Assembly (NCBI GenBank): GCA_963205245.1
Contig: CAUJIB010000073.1
Coordinates: forward strand, 1-40,033
Reading direction: 5' to 3'
Length of the DNA: 40,033 bases
Source of the DNA: Pseudomonadota bacterium
GTDB taxonomy: Bacteria > Pseudomonadota > Alphaproteobacteria > Rickettsiales > SXRF01
In this document: positions 17,384-26,961 of the stretch, piece by piece
How the letters are laid out: each line of letters opens with the position of its first letter
Numbering within the stretch: the stretch's first letter is position 1
The notes under the pieces: generated by a model
The model's database searches: none
The model's input: the letters and a program-made list of their open reading frames with translations, nothing else
Told to the model about the DNA's origin: nothing
Translations under genes and position numbers: made by a program

Positions 17384-18757
17384 CTATTCCTTTTTTTGCT
17401 TTTTGATCGTTTCTGCAATTAGAAAAGCAAGCTCTAATGCTTGTGAAGCATTAAGGCGGGGATCGCAATGGGTGTGGTAACGGTCAGACAAATTCAATTC
17501 AGAAATTGCCTGCGCTCCGCCTAAGCATTCGGTTACGTCTTGTCCGGTCATCTCAAAATGCACGCCACCCGCTACTGTACCTTCAGCATTATGAATATTA
17601 AAGAAATGGCGGACTTCGGTTAGAATATCAGTAAATTTACGGGTTTTATAACCATTAGGTGATTTAATGGTATTACCGTGCATCGGGTCACATGCCCAAA
17701 CCACATTTTTGCCAGCATTTTTTACTGCCCGCACCAGCGGCGGAAGTAAATCATCAATTTTTCCTGCGCCCATACGGGTTATCAGGGTTAAGCGCCCAGC
17801 TTCGTTTTCAGGGTTTAATATATCAATTAATTTAAGCAATCCATCAACAGTGCTGGAAGGGCCAACTTTCATACCGACAGGATTGGCGATGCCGCGCAAA
17901 AATTCAATATGTGCTTCGTCAGGCGAGCGGGTGCGGTCACCTACCCATAACATATGGGCGGAGCAGGCATACCATTTTTCATCAAACTCATCAAAGCGGG
18001 TGAGGGAGGATTCATAACCCAGCAACAAAGCTTCATGAGAGGCAAAAAAGCTGGCTTCAGAGAATTGCTCTACTTCATCAAGCGGTAAGCGGCAAGCTTG
18101 GATGAAGCTCAAACATTCATTAATTTGCGCCACTAATTCAGCAAAGCGTTTACCTTGGTTAGAGGAATTAACAAATTCCATATTCCAGCGGTTTATCTGC
18201 TTGAGTGAAGCATAACCGCCGCGTGCCAAGGTGCGTAGGAAATTAAGGGTGGCAGCTCCCTGATAATAAGCACGCAGCAGACGATCCGGATCAGCTTTTC
18301 TTCCGCCGGCATCAAATTCCATGGCATTTACCATGTCGCCACGATAGCTGGGAAGTTCTACATCATTAATTTTTTCAATATTATCGGAACGGGGTTTGGA
18401 AAATTGTCCGGCAATGCGACCAACTTTAACAACAGGACGACCAGCACCATACATAAGTGCCATAGTCATTTGTAAAATTACACGGAAGAAACTCCGTAGG
18501 TTAGCCTCATTAAACTCAGCAAAGCTTTCAGCACAATCACCGCCCTGCAATAAAAAAGCTTTGCCAAAAACCGCGTCTGCTAATTCTCTTTTTAGAGCGC
18601 GGATTTCAGAAGGGGAAGTAAGCGTCGGGAATGTAGAAAGGGAACGTTCTACAGATTTTAGATGCTCAATATTAGTGTATTCCGGCTGTTGTTTAATAGG
18701 AAAACTACGCCAGCTACTAGGATCCCAGCTTGTGGAAATTGGAAGTTTTGTGTTCAT
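17384..18757 (-). CDS. class II 3-deoxy-7-phosphoheptulonate (DAHP) synthase
   Basis: This protein is about 457 aa from the ATG at 18757; an in-frame TTG at 18802 would add 15 residues with no ribosome binding site. It catalyses the first shikimate step, phosphoenolpyruvate plus erythrose 4-phosphate. Class II signatures are plain: N-terminal WDPSSWRSFP, FLLQGGDCAESFAEF with the metal Cys, VKVGRIAGQFSKPRS, the metal His in DPMHGNT, VAGGVHFEMTGQDVTECLGG and CDPRLNASQALELAF. It is the plant and actinobacterial type also common in alphaproteobacteria. It is divergent from prephenate dehydratase with only 65 bases between, so aromatic synthesis genes are paired here. Confidence 0.96.
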   Translation of the reverse strand: MNTKLPISTSWDPSSWRSFPIKQQPEYTNIEHLKSVERSLSTFPTLTSPSEIRALKRELADAVFGKAFLLQGGDCAESFAEFNEANLRSFFRVILQMTMALMYGAGRPVVKVGRIAGQFSKPRSDNIEKINDVELPSYRGDMVNAMEFDAGGRKADPDRLLRAYYQGAATLNFLRTLARGGYASLKQINRWNMEFVNSSNQGKRFAELVAQINECLSFIQACRLPLDEVEQFSEASFFASHEALLLGYESSLTRFDEFDEKWYACSAHMLWVGDRTRSPDEAHIEFLRGIANPVGMKVGPSSTVDGLLKLIDILNPENEAGRLTLITRMGAGKIDDLLPPLVRAVKNAGKNVVWACDPMHGNTIKSPNGYKTRKFTDILTEVRHFFNIHNAEGTVAGGVHFEMTGQDVTECLGGAQAISELNLSDRYHTHCDPRLNASQALELAFLIAETIKKQKKE

Positions 18758-18822
18758 TCGTTGCAATCTTGGAAAATCATGATATTTATTTAATCTAACC
18801 AATTTAAGGAATTAATGACGTT

Positions 18823-19689
18823 ATGTCCAGCACTGTTACAAAGTTAGATGCAGAAAATACGATTGCTTTTATGGGGGTGGAAGGAGCGAATGCAGATCTT
18901 GCCTGCCGCCAAGCGTGTCCTTACATGCAAACTTTGCCTTGTCCTTCTTTTGAAGATGTATTTAATGCTGTAGAATCAGGAAAAGCTTCTTTAGGGATGA
19001 TACCTATTGAAAATTCCCAAGCGGGACGAGTAGCGGAAATCCATAATTTACTTCCTAAAACCAAACTTCATATTGTAGGAGAATATTTTCAGCATATTGA
19101 GCATGTTCTGGTTTCAGTAAAAGGCGCAACGCTTGAAACTATAAAAGATGTGTATTCGCACCCCCAAGCCTTGATGCAGTGCAGGGAGCATTTACGGGAA
19201 ATGAAAGTTGCCGTTCATACTTATTCTAACACTGCTGCCGCTGCTGCTGATATTGCAAAATGGAATGATCCAAGTAAAGCGGCTGTTTGCTCACCCCTTG
19301 CAGCTGAGCTTTATGGGCTTAAAATTTTGCGTGAACATTTGCAGGATTCGCAGGATAATGTAACGGTTTTTATTATGATCTCGCGTGAGCCAGCGGATAT
19401 TAAACCGAATGATGGACAGATATTAACCACGTTACTTTTTATGGTACGTAATATGCCAGCAGCCCTTTATAAGTCGCTGGGTGGGTTTGCAACACAAGGT
19501 GTTAATATCGTAAAATTGGAAAGTTATATTCCTGGTGGGGCAAAGCGTGAAGCGGCACAGTTTTTTCTTACTTTTGAAGGGCATCCGCATGAAAAAAATG
19601 TACAAGGTGCATTAGAAGAGCTGGGCTTTTACTGTAAAAAAGTTACAGTTCTAGGTGTATACAAGGCAGATAAAGAGAGATTTTTATAA
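18823..19689 (+). CDS. pheA: prephenate dehydratase with ACT domain
   Basis: This 288-aa monofunctional enzyme converts prephenate to phenylpyruvate for phenylalanine. The catalytic domain shows IAFMGVEGANAD, GMIPIENSQAGRV and, at 178-183, DNVTVF with the catalytic Thr181. The family usually reads TRF, so the Arg is Val here, a notable change. An ACT regulatory domain (about 200-285) carries LGGFATQGVNIVKLESYIPG, resembling the alphaproteobacterial ESY form of the ESRP phenylalanine-binding motif. There is no chorismate mutase domain. It diverges from DAHP synthase and ends in an intrinsic terminator. Confidence 0.93.
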   Translation: MSSTVTKLDAENTIAFMGVEGANADLACRQACPYMQTLPCPSFEDVFNAVESGKASLGMIPIENSQAGRVAEIHNLLPKTKLHIVGEYFQHIEHVLVSVKGATLETIKDVYSHPQALMQCREHLREMKVAVHTYSNTAAAAADIAKWNDPSKAAVCSPLAAELYGLKILREHLQDSQDNVTVFIMISREPADIKPNDGQILTTLLFMVRNMPAALYKSLGGFATQGVNIVKLESYIPGGAKREAAQFFLTFEGHPHEKNVQGALEELGFYCKKVTVLGVYKADKERFL

Positions 19690-19702
19690 AAATAATATAA
19701 TA

Positions 19703-19735
19703 AAAAACAGCGACATAAGCAATGCCGCTGTTTTT
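19703..19735. terminator. intrinsic terminator between pheA and the Flp pilin gene
   Basis: AAAAACAGCG (19703-19712) pairs with CGCTGTTTTT (19726-19735), with an inner CAT/ATG extension after one mismatch and a 5-base loop. T-runs follow on the plus strand and A-runs precede, so it can serve both the pheA and the convergent pilin transcripts. Confidence 0.88.
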
Positions 19736-19753
19736 ATTAGAAAGCTAAAATAA

Positions 19754-19927
19754 TTAGCGGTTAGCAGAAGTAAGAGAGCTTGCTACTTTGCTGAAAGAAT
19801 TGCTAACTTGAGTACCTACGCTACCCATAGCAACGATTGCAACGATAGCGATAAGAGCTGCGATAAGAGCGTATTCAATAGCGGTTGCACCATCTTCTGA
19901 TTTGAAAAGACGAATCATGGTTTTCAT
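19754..19927 (-). CDS. Flp/Fap-type class III pilin subunit
   Basis: This is a 57-aa ORF on the minus strand. It reads MKTMIRLFKSEDGATAIEYA, then LIAALIAIVAIVAMGSVGTQ and a polar tail ending TSANR. GATAIEYALIAALIA is the hallmark of Flp pilins: a prepilin peptidase (TadV/CpaA) cuts just before the glycine-alanine segment and the hydrophobic helix polymerises. An AGGATAA ribosome binding site lies 6 bases before the ATG. No other tad/cpa gene is present in the window, so the subunit is encoded away from its assembly machinery, or is one of several copies. It would mediate surface attachment. Confidence 0.93.
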   Translation of the reverse strand: MKTMIRLFKSEDGATAIEYALIAALIAIVAIVAMGSVGTQVSNSFSKVASSLTSANR

Positions 19928-19987
19928 AAAATTATCCTGTAATATTGGTTAAACAAAAAAAACGGCTGATAGTTTCAGCTATTAATC

Positions 19988-20016
19988 ATTCTTGCAAAAA
20001 ATAAGCTTTTGGTCAA
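19988..20016 (-). promoter_or_regulatory. candidate promoter of the Flp pilin gene
   Basis: On the minus strand a TTGACC (20011-20016) and AAGAAT (19988-19993) are 17 bases apart, leaving a leader of about 55 bases before the pilin ATG. The -10 is a weak match, so this is tentative. The remainder of the space up to ftsK is AT-rich with no other feature. Confidence 0.4.
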
Positions 20017-20181
20017 GAGATAAACAAAAAAACTTATTTACAAATTTATGGATATTTTAATTATATTTTAATGGTTTGGTGCGATTTTTTTGGTAAATAA
20101 ATAAATTTTTTGATTTTTGTTTCCGCTGAACATATTTATAGCTATATTAGCAATTATCTCAATGGAATAAACTATTATTAC

Positions 20182-22530
20182 ATGATGGCAACTAGACCGA
20201 ATTTTCAGGAATATCAATATATTGTAGATAAAAACCCGATAAAAATGCTATTGGGTTCATCTATTGCTATTGCTTCGGTGTTTTTATCGCTTTGCCTTGT
20301 AACTTACAATCAGCTAGATCCTTCATTAAATCAGGTGACTGCTAATTATGCTACTAATATAGGAGGCTATACCGGTGCGGTAATATCTGATATTTTATTA
20401 CAATTTCTTGGCCTTGCTAGTCTTTTTGTGGTTTTTGTGCCATTGGCATGGAGTGTAAAATTATTGCGTGGGGCAAGTGTTAGCTTCCTTCAGGTGCGTC
20501 TTAGCTTGCTGCTTATTACGCTTGTGCTTTCCTCATGTCTATTGGCAAAAATAGAACCGCCTATGTCATGGCCGATTAAAGGAGGGCTGGGAGGTTCAAT
20601 AGGAATGGCGTTGCATGATGCTTTATTTGTTCCTTTCAAGAGCACCCTATTTACTTCAGTTGTTCTGCTTTTTACTCTAATTACAGCTACTCTTTCATTT
20701 GGTATGCGCTGGACAGAATGGCAGGAAGTGGCGCGTATTTCCAAGAAAGCATTCTTGGTTATATCTGGAGTGCTGCTTTCATTACTGCAACGTAAAAATC
20801 GTGATGAATATGCAGAAGAATATGAAGAAATAGAAGAGTATGTAGAAGAATTGGAAGTGCGACCTAATCTATGGCAAAGAATTTTAAGCTGGTTTAAGAG
20901 TGAAGATGTTGAAGAATATGAGGAAGAAGAACTGGAAGAGGAGCCGGTGCGCGCTCCAAGGGTTAGTAAAAAAAATCAGCCAAAAGAAAAGCAAACTCGT
21001 CCAAGTTCACCAAAAGTACAAACAACTATGGCTTTAGCTCAAGGTGATTATGAACTTCCATCTATAAAATTATTAAGTGCGCCAGCCAAAAAAGGAAAGC
21101 ATACCTTATCTGAGGGTGCGCTTACCCAGAACGCAAAATTATTAGAATCTGTGCTACAGGATTTTGGTGTTAACGGTAGTATTCTGGAAATTCGTCCCGG
21201 CCCTGTGGTTACACTTTATGAATTGGAGCCAGCTGCGGGAACAAAATCATCCCGTGTGATTGGTCTTGCAGATGATATAGCCCGTTCTATGAGTGCTATT
21301 TCAACCCGTATTGCAGTTATACCGGGAAGGAATGCGATCGGTATTGAAATGCCGAATACTTATCGTGAGACCGTGTATTTCCGTGAGATGCTGGAAAGTC
21401 AGAGTTTTTCTACTGCTGAAGCAAAATTGCCGCTGGCTCTGGGTAAAAATATTGGCGGTGAACCGATTATTGTGGATCTGGCTCGGATGCCGCACTTGCT
21501 GGTTGCCGGTACTACCGGTTCAGGTAAGTCAGTTGCGATTAATACCATGATTATGTCGCTGCTTTATCGTCTTACGCCGGATGAATGCAAGTTTATTATG
21601 ATTGATCCAAAAATGCTGGAGCTTTCGGTTTATGACGGTATCCCGCATTTGCTTTCGCCAGTTGTTACCGAACCGGGGAAAGCGGTAGTTGCGCTTAAAT
21701 GGACGGTGAAAGAAATGGAAAACCGTTACCGTCTGATGAATAATCACGCAGTGCGCAATATTGAAGGTTACAATAAAAAAATCCGTGAGGCACGGGCAAA
21801 AGGCAACCAATTAACCCGCAAGGTGCAAACTGGTTTTAACCCTGATACGGGCGAGCCTATTATTGAAGAAATGCCGCTGGATATGAATGAATTGCCATTT
21901 ATCGTAGTGGTGGTGGATGAGATGGCGGATCTGATGATTGTGGCGGGCAAGGAAATTGAAGGTTCTATCCAGCGTTTGGCACAGATGGCGCGGGCAGCGG
22001 GTATTCATATTATCATGGCAACGCAGAGGCCGAGTGTGGATGTGATTACTGGTGTTATCAAAGCTAACTTCCCAACCCGCATCAGTTTTCAGGTTACCTC
22101 GCGCATTGATAGCCGTACTATTTTGGGTGAGCAGGGTGCGGAGCAATTGTTAGGGCAGGGTGATATGCTTTATATGGCAGGCGGTGGGCGTATTACCCGC
22201 GTGCATGGCCCATTCGTTAGCGATAAAGAAGTAGAAGAGGTAGTGGCGCATCTTAAACTGCAGGGTGAACCAACCTATATTGAGGATGTAACCCGTGATG
22301 ATGACGAAGAAAGTGCATTGGGTGAAGAAGGAGAGAAAGATGAGATGTATGATCAAGCGGTAGCAATTGTTGCGCGTGACCGTAAAGCATCAACCAGCTA
22401 TATCCAGCGTTGTTTGAAAATCGGCTATAACCGTGCAGCTTCTATCATTGAGCAAATGGAGCGTGAAGGAGTTATCAGCGCGGCTAACCATGTAGGTAAG
22501 CGTGAAGTTCTGGTGCGTGAAGATAGTTAG
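20182..22530 (+). CDS. ftsK: DNA translocase FtsK
   Basis: The protein is about 782 aa from the ATG at 20182 (adjacent ATG at 20185; an upstream TTG at 20110 is possible; no clear ribosome binding site for any). It is a septal ATPase that pumps chromosome dimers to dif. The N-terminus has four membrane helices (about 20-185). An acidic and proline-rich linker follows (YAEEYEEIEEYVEELE). The motor has Walker A VAGTTGSGKS (about 440) and Walker B FIVVVVDEMADLM (about 574). The C-terminal gamma winged helix, which reads KOPS-like sites, is DQAVAIVARDRKASTSYIQR through EREGVIS. It is followed by a strong terminator. Confidence 0.96.
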   Translation: MMATRPNFQEYQYIVDKNPIKMLLGSSIAIASVFLSLCLVTYNQLDPSLNQVTANYATNIGGYTGAVISDILLQFLGLASLFVVFVPLAWSVKLLRGASVSFLQVRLSLLLITLVLSSCLLAKIEPPMSWPIKGGLGGSIGMALHDALFVPFKSTLFTSVVLLFTLITATLSFGMRWTEWQEVARISKKAFLVISGVLLSLLQRKNRDEYAEEYEEIEEYVEELEVRPNLWQRILSWFKSEDVEEYEEEELEEEPVRAPRVSKKNQPKEKQTRPSSPKVQTTMALAQGDYELPSIKLLSAPAKKGKHTLSEGALTQNAKLLESVLQDFGVNGSILEIRPGPVVTLYELEPAAGTKSSRVIGLADDIARSMSAISTRIAVIPGRNAIGIEMPNTYRETVYFREMLESQSFSTAEAKLPLALGKNIGGEPIIVDLARMPHLLVAGTTGSGKSVAINTMIMSLLYRLTPDECKFIMIDPKMLELSVYDGIPHLLSPVVTEPGKAVVALKWTVKEMENRYRLMNNHAVRNIEGYNKKIREARAKGNQLTRKVQTGFNPDTGEPIIEEMPLDMNELPFIVVVVDEMADLMIVAGKEIEGSIQRLAQMARAAGIHIIMATQRPSVDVITGVIKANFPTRISFQVTSRIDSRTILGEQGAEQLLGQGDMLYMAGGGRITRVHGPFVSDKEVEEVVAHLKLQGEPTYIEDVTRDDDEESALGEEGEKDEMYDQAVAIVARDRKASTSYIQRCLKIGYNRAASIIEQMEREGVISAANHVGKREVLVREDS

Positions 22531-22550
22531 TTTCATCATATAGATTTGAT

Positions 22551-22585
22551 AATAAAAAAGGGGCAGATTATGCCCCTTTTTTATT
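22551..22585. terminator. bidirectional terminator between ftsK and phaB
   Basis: A perfect 15-bp stem (AATAAAAAAGGGGCA with TGCCCCTTTTTTATT) and 5-base loop GATTA lies between the convergent ftsK and phaB genes. Poly-T follows on either strand. Confidence 0.94.
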
Positions 22586-22603
22586 GTTACTGTTTTAGAG
22601 AGT

Positions 22604-23332
22604 TTATTCCATATGTTGTCCACCGTTGACGGACATGGTTTCTCCTGTGGTGAAAGAGGCTTCATCATCTGCAAGATATAATACAGCGCGGGCTACTTCT
22701 TCAGGTTCTCCCAAGCGTCCAACAGGGATGCCCGCAACAATTTGTTTTAGTATATCTTCTTTTATAGCTTTAACCATATCTGTTGCAATGTAGCCTGGAG
22801 CAATAGCGTTTACAGTAATGCCACGACCGGCAGTTTCGCGGGCAAGGGCTTTGGTAAAACCAAAGATGCCGGATTTTGCAGCGGAATAGTTGGTTTGTCC
22901 GAATTGACCAAGCTGACCATTCATAGAGCTTATATTAATGATACGACCAAATTTATGTTCACGCATAGAATCAAGAACAGCACGTGACATATAAAAGCAT
23001 GAATTAAGATTAGTATTAATAACTTCTTCCCATTGGGTAGGGGTCATTTTATGCATTGCGCCGTCGCGGGTAATACCTGCGTTATTTACCAATATATCAA
23101 CAGGTCCACCAAGCGTTTCAGAAACTTTTTTTACACCAGCAACACAAGCATTATAATCAGAAATATCCCATTTGAATACAGAAACGCCATGTTCTTTACT
23201 GAATGCTTCTGCAACATCATCTCGCGCTGCATAGTTAGCTGCTACTTTATAGCCAGCCTTTTTAAGACCAATAGAAATTGCGGCACCAATACCGCGTGTA
23301 CCACCGGTTACAATTGCAATTCTGTGTTTCAT
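22604..23332 (-). CDS. phaB: acetoacetyl-CoA reductase PhaB
   Basis: This protein is about 242 aa from the ATG at 23332, which has GGAG 7 bases upstream; an ATG at 23344 overlaps that ribosome binding site and is less likely. It is a short-chain dehydrogenase: nucleotide motif TGGTRGIG, NNAG, ISSMNGQLGQFGQTNYSAAK with catalytic Ser-Tyr-Lys, then GFTKALARETAGRGITVNAI. The QFGQTNYSAAKSG stretch is typical of PhaB. It reduces acetoacetyl-CoA to 3-hydroxybutyryl-CoA with NADPH for polyhydroxybutyrate. It lies 52 bases downstream of phaA in one operon; no phaC is in the window. Confidence 0.95.
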   Translation of the reverse strand: MKHRIAIVTGGTRGIGAAISIGLKKAGYKVAANYAARDDVAEAFSKEHGVSVFKWDISDYNACVAGVKKVSETLGGPVDILVNNAGITRDGAMHKMTPTQWEEVINTNLNSCFYMSRAVLDSMREHKFGRIINISSMNGQLGQFGQTNYSAAKSGIFGFTKALARETAGRGITVNAIAPGYIATDMVKAIKEDILKQIVAGIPVGRLGEPEEVARAVLYLADDEASFTTGETMSVNGGQHME

Positions 23333-23384
23333 TTTTTTCTCCATTTGTTTTATTTGTACAATTTATAAAGGAATTATTTATGAG

Positions 23385-24569
23385 CTATTCTCTCTCTACA
23401 CACATTGCGACACCCATTCCACCGCCGATACAGAGGGTAGCGATAGATTTTTTTGCATCACGGCGAGCCATTTCATAAAGCAGGCCTGTAAGTACACGTG
23501 CGCCAGATGCGCCAACAGGATGACCAAGAGCGATTGCCCCACCATTTACGTTTACTTTACTTAAATCCCAACCCATCTCACGGTTTACAGAAATTGCTTG
23601 GGCGGCAAAAGCTTCATTAGCTTCAATCAGGTCTAAATCTTCAATTTTCCAGCCTGCTTTAGCAAGGGCTTTTTTGCTGGCAGGGATTGGACCAGTTCCC
23701 ATTATGGCAGGATCAACACCAGCATGTGCCCATGATTTAATTGTTGCCATAATTTTCAGGCCGCGCTTATCTGCTTCAGCTCTGGTCATAAGCATAACTA
23801 CGGCCGCGCCATCATTGATACCGGAAGCGTTGCCGGCGGTAACTGTTCCTGCCTTATCAAAAGCAGGTTTTAATTTGGCAAGGGTTTCAGCAGTTGTATC
23901 CGGTTTTGGATGTTCATCAGTATCTACTGTAACGTCACCTTTGCGGCTTGAAATTACTACAGGCACGATTTCGTCTTTGAATTTTCCTGCTTTCATTGCC
24001 GCACCGGTTTTTTGTTGAGAAGCAAGGGCGAATGCATCTTGTTCTTCACGGGTGATTCCGAATTGTTTAGCAATATTTTCAGCAGTCACACCCATATGCA
24101 CATTATGGAAAGGATCAATCAATGCATCATAAAGCATAGTATCAACCATGGTTGCATTACCCATTTTTACACCATTGCGCAGTTGGATAGCGTGTGGAGA
24201 CTGGCTCATGCTTTCCTGTCCACCCGCAATAACGATATTGCTGTCGCCATTTTTAATGGCTTGATAACCAAGGCATACTGCGCGAAGACCGGAGCCGCAA
24301 AGCTGGTTCATACCCCATGCTGGAGTTTCTTTTGGAATGCCGGCATTGAGCGATGCCTGACGGGCTGGGTTTGGTCCAGTATGAGCGGTTAAAATCTGAC
24401 CTAAAATAACTTCGGAAATATCAGCTCCTGCAACTCCGGTACGGTTTAATATTTCTTTTAGAACAATCTCACCAAGTTTATGGGCGGGAAGGGAACTAAG
24501 AACGCCATTAAATGTACCAACCGCAGTACGTACTGCACCAACTATTACAACATCATTATCAGTAGTCAT
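23385..24569 (-). CDS. phaA: acetyl-CoA C-acetyltransferase PhaA (beta-ketothiolase)
   Basis: This 394-aa biosynthetic thiolase joins two acetyl-CoA to acetoacetyl-CoA. The acyl-enzyme cysteine is in NQLCGSGLRAV (Cys91), with His350 in ALGHPVGASGARV and Cys380 in LCIGGGMGVAM, the complete thiolase triad with standard spacing. The start has an AAGGAG ribosome binding site. It is the first gene of phaA-phaB, giving the first two steps of polyhydroxybutyrate synthesis and so suggesting carbon storage. FabG-type or ketogenic roles are less likely because of the pairing. Confidence 0.96.
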   Translation of the reverse strand: MTTDNDVVIVGAVRTAVGTFNGVLSSLPAHKLGEIVLKEILNRTGVAGADISEVILGQILTAHTGPNPARQASLNAGIPKETPAWGMNQLCGSGLRAVCLGYQAIKNGDSNIVIAGGQESMSQSPHAIQLRNGVKMGNATMVDTMLYDALIDPFHNVHMGVTAENIAKQFGITREEQDAFALASQQKTGAAMKAGKFKDEIVPVVISSRKGDVTVDTDEHPKPDTTAETLAKLKPAFDKAGTVTAGNASGINDGAAVVMLMTRAEADKRGLKIMATIKSWAHAGVDPAIMGTGPIPASKKALAKAGWKIEDLDLIEANEAFAAQAISVNREMGWDLSKVNVNGGAIALGHPVGASGARVLTGLLYEMARRDAKKSIATLCIGGGMGVAMCVERE

Positions 24570-24778
24570 ATTTTTCTCCTTATGATTTTTTTATTATTGA
24601 CCCTTATGTAGGTAAAGCAATACTGTTTGTCCAGTGTTTTTATAAGAAAACAGCCAGTTTTGCTGCGATGCAATATGTTAATTCGTGTAAATTATGCCGT
24701 TACATAATTCTTGATATTGATGTGTTGTTAATCTAGTTTTGCGATCGTACGAAATAACTTTTAATTCAAGGTAAAAAT

Positions 24779-26956
24779 ATGAGTGCTGATAAATCTAACG
24801 AATATAGTTTAATTATCACCCCACCTGAAGAAGGTGCGTTGGCGGCATGGAATGCGCTTGCGCAGTTTATGGAAAATCTTGGTGTTGTGCATAAAGATGC
24901 ACCGATGGATTTGGCATCAAGGGTGCTTACTAATGGCGAAGCAGTGGATAATGCCATTAAGCAGGTAAAGGAAGATAAAAAAGCAGTGTATCTGAAAGGA
25001 CCCGGTATTACGCCTTCTGACAAGCAGATGTTTGCCACCATTGCGCAGTTGGAAAAAAATAATGCACTTAATTTTAAGTTGAATGATAAAGGGCAGGAAG
25101 CAGAATTGAATAATAAAGTTGCGGAGTTGCGCAGCAAGCATCAGCCGAAATTATCTGAAGAGAATATGGCGGGTTTTACTGCTGCGGTAAAATCGGTTTT
25201 GAAAAAAATCGGCAGCCCTAATGCCCGCTGGCGGGATGTTCTGGAAGTAACGCTGGAGCGCGGCGTATCTGATGCTTTAGCTGAGCGTTCTACCTATAAA
25301 CCAGCGGTTTGGAGCAAGGATACGCAGTTTGAAATTTTAGCGATGCCTGCGAGTAAAGAAAATACACTGGATGGTAAAATAAACGGTGGAGTTATGAAGA
25401 TAATCTACACTGCCCCAGATGGTACAAAACAGGAAGTGAGTGAAAAATTAGGTGAAGGTAGCAGCCTGCGTTTATTTACTACCAGTTCAAAACAGGTGGT
25501 AGATTTTTTAGATAATAATAAAGAAAAAATTTCACAGGCGAAACAAATTATGCATGGCGCAAAAGCAACTGTTATTGCGGGATATGATGTAGCACTTAAT
25601 AAAATGTTGTCTGACAAGTTGCATGCGCTTGGTGCAAGCGGTAAAATAGCGTCTTACGCTCTGGAAAAAGATAAAGTAGGGAATATTGTAAAAAATGAGG
25701 TGGGTGCGCCGCAGCTTGCTACAGGTTTTCTAATTGATAATGTTCACGCTATTTTAGCTAACAAAGCTCCAAGCGAAGCAACTGTAATGATATCCCTTAA
25801 TCAATCTTATTCACAGTCAGTTAAAGAATTCTGGGAATTGGTGAAAGCTGGCGGTGGATTCAAAGCTCCTGCCAATTCTTCTATTATCCGGCTTTCTGCT
25901 ACTAAAGATCATTATAAACCCTTTGAATTCAAAGGTGGAAAAGTTCAGGTGATGGATGGGGCTGGCAAGGAAGCTTTATCCAAAGATTTAGGCGATGATA
26001 ATGCACTTATCACAGTGTTGGACAGGGATAGAATGAAGCAATCTATCAAAAACGTGTTTGAAGACGCAAAAATCAGTGGAAAAACTGTTATTTTTGGTTT
26101 TGATGATAATGAATATTATAAAACCGCACGTGATGATGTAGCTGAAATAGGTAAAAATTATCCAAGCGTAAAAGCAGAAGTGCTTAAGTCCAGCGAGGCG
26201 GCTGCTAAATATTTTACAGGTGGGCTTAAAGATACGGTTTTGGTTTCTTCCAATATCATGGGTGATTTTTACACCGATATTGAGCTAGCCGGTAAAGGCA
26301 CTTCTTATTCCGTGGGTACGCTTGGTGACGGGCGCAAAGCGGTGGAGTTAGGCACAGGCGGCACAGCACCGGATCTGCTTGCCAAATGGAAAGAAGAGGG
26401 CGTATTGCAATTCAACCCGATGGCATTCGTAGAAGGGCTTTCTTACGGTGTGAAATATTCAGGGGAGCTTATGCAGCGTGATGGTGCAGATAAAACATTG
26501 GCAAATACTATGGCGCAGTCGTTGGAAAAAGCTTTATATTCCACTACGGATAACGGCATTATTTTACCAATTTCTAAAGGTGCCTTTACTATGAATGCAG
26601 GGGCAAAAGAGACTAAAGTGAGCACCCATACATTCATAAAATCGGTAGAGCTTGAAACTCTCAAAGAATTAAAAGGAAAACATCCTGCTGCAACTGAAGG
26701 AGCAATTAAAAAAGCGGAAAGTGACTTACAAAAAATGATAGCTTATGATACAGCGGTTTTTGCTATTCTGGCCAGTGATAAAGCGCAAAGTTGGAAAGCT
26801 TCTAATAAAGTTTATAACGAAGCGCGGGAAGCGGCAGGAAAAATTGATCCGTTTAACCCGAATTATGATTTGGGGTTTGCTTTAGAAGAGAATATAACCG
26901 CAGAAAAATTATTGGTGTTGCAGGCAGAAAAAACAAAAATGCTAAAAGCAGCATAA
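24779..26956 (+). CDS. divergent monomeric isocitrate dehydrogenase-like protein
   Basis: This 725-aa cytoplasmic protein resembles the monomeric NADP-isocitrate dehydrogenase family in length and in landmarks. The N-terminus has a similar [15 protein letters not shown] stretch. [12 protein letters not shown] matches the metal-binding region NVLRDYLTD (both Asp kept, Arg lost). [19 protein letters not shown] matches the ETGAGGSAPKHVQQFLEEG nucleotide region, with the NADP-contacting Lys-His replaced by Asp-Leu. Around 150-160 SPNARWRD only partly fits the substrate site. Other canonical active-site segments look missing. It may therefore use another cofactor or substrate, or not be an IDH. 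ubiD starts 5 bases after the stop. Confidence 0.6.
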   Translation: MSADKSNEYSLIITPPEEGALAAWNALAQFMENLGVVHKDAPMDLASRVLTNGEAVDNAIKQVKEDKKAVYLKGPGITPSDKQMFATIAQLEKNNALNFKLNDKGQEAELNNKVAELRSKHQPKLSEENMAGFTAAVKSVLKKIGSPNARWRDVLEVTLERGVSDALAERSTYKPAVWSKDTQFEILAMPASKENTLDGKINGGVMKIIYTAPDGTKQEVSEKLGEGSSLRLFTTSSKQVVDFLDNNKEKISQAKQIMHGAKATVIAGYDVALNKMLSDKLHALGASGKIASYALEKDKVGNIVKNEVGAPQLATGFLIDNVHAILANKAPSEATVMISLNQSYSQSVKEFWELVKAGGGFKAPANSSIIRLSATKDHYKPFEFKGGKVQVMDGAGKEALSKDLGDDNALITVLDRDRMKQSIKNVFEDAKISGKTVIFGFDDNEYYKTARDDVAEIGKNYPSVKAEVLKSSEAAAKYFTGGLKDTVLVSSNIMGDFYTDIELAGKGTSYSVGTLGDGRKAVELGTGGTAPDLLAKWKEEGVLQFNPMAFVEGLSYGVKYSGELMQRDGADKTLANTMAQSLEKALYSTTDNGIILPISKGAFTMNAGAKETKVSTHTFIKSVELETLKELKGKHPAATEGAIKKAESDLQKMIAYDTAVFAILASDKAQSWKASNKVYNEAREAAGKIDPFNPNYDLGFALEENITAEKLLVLQAEKTKMLKAA

Positions 26957-26961
26957 ATTTT

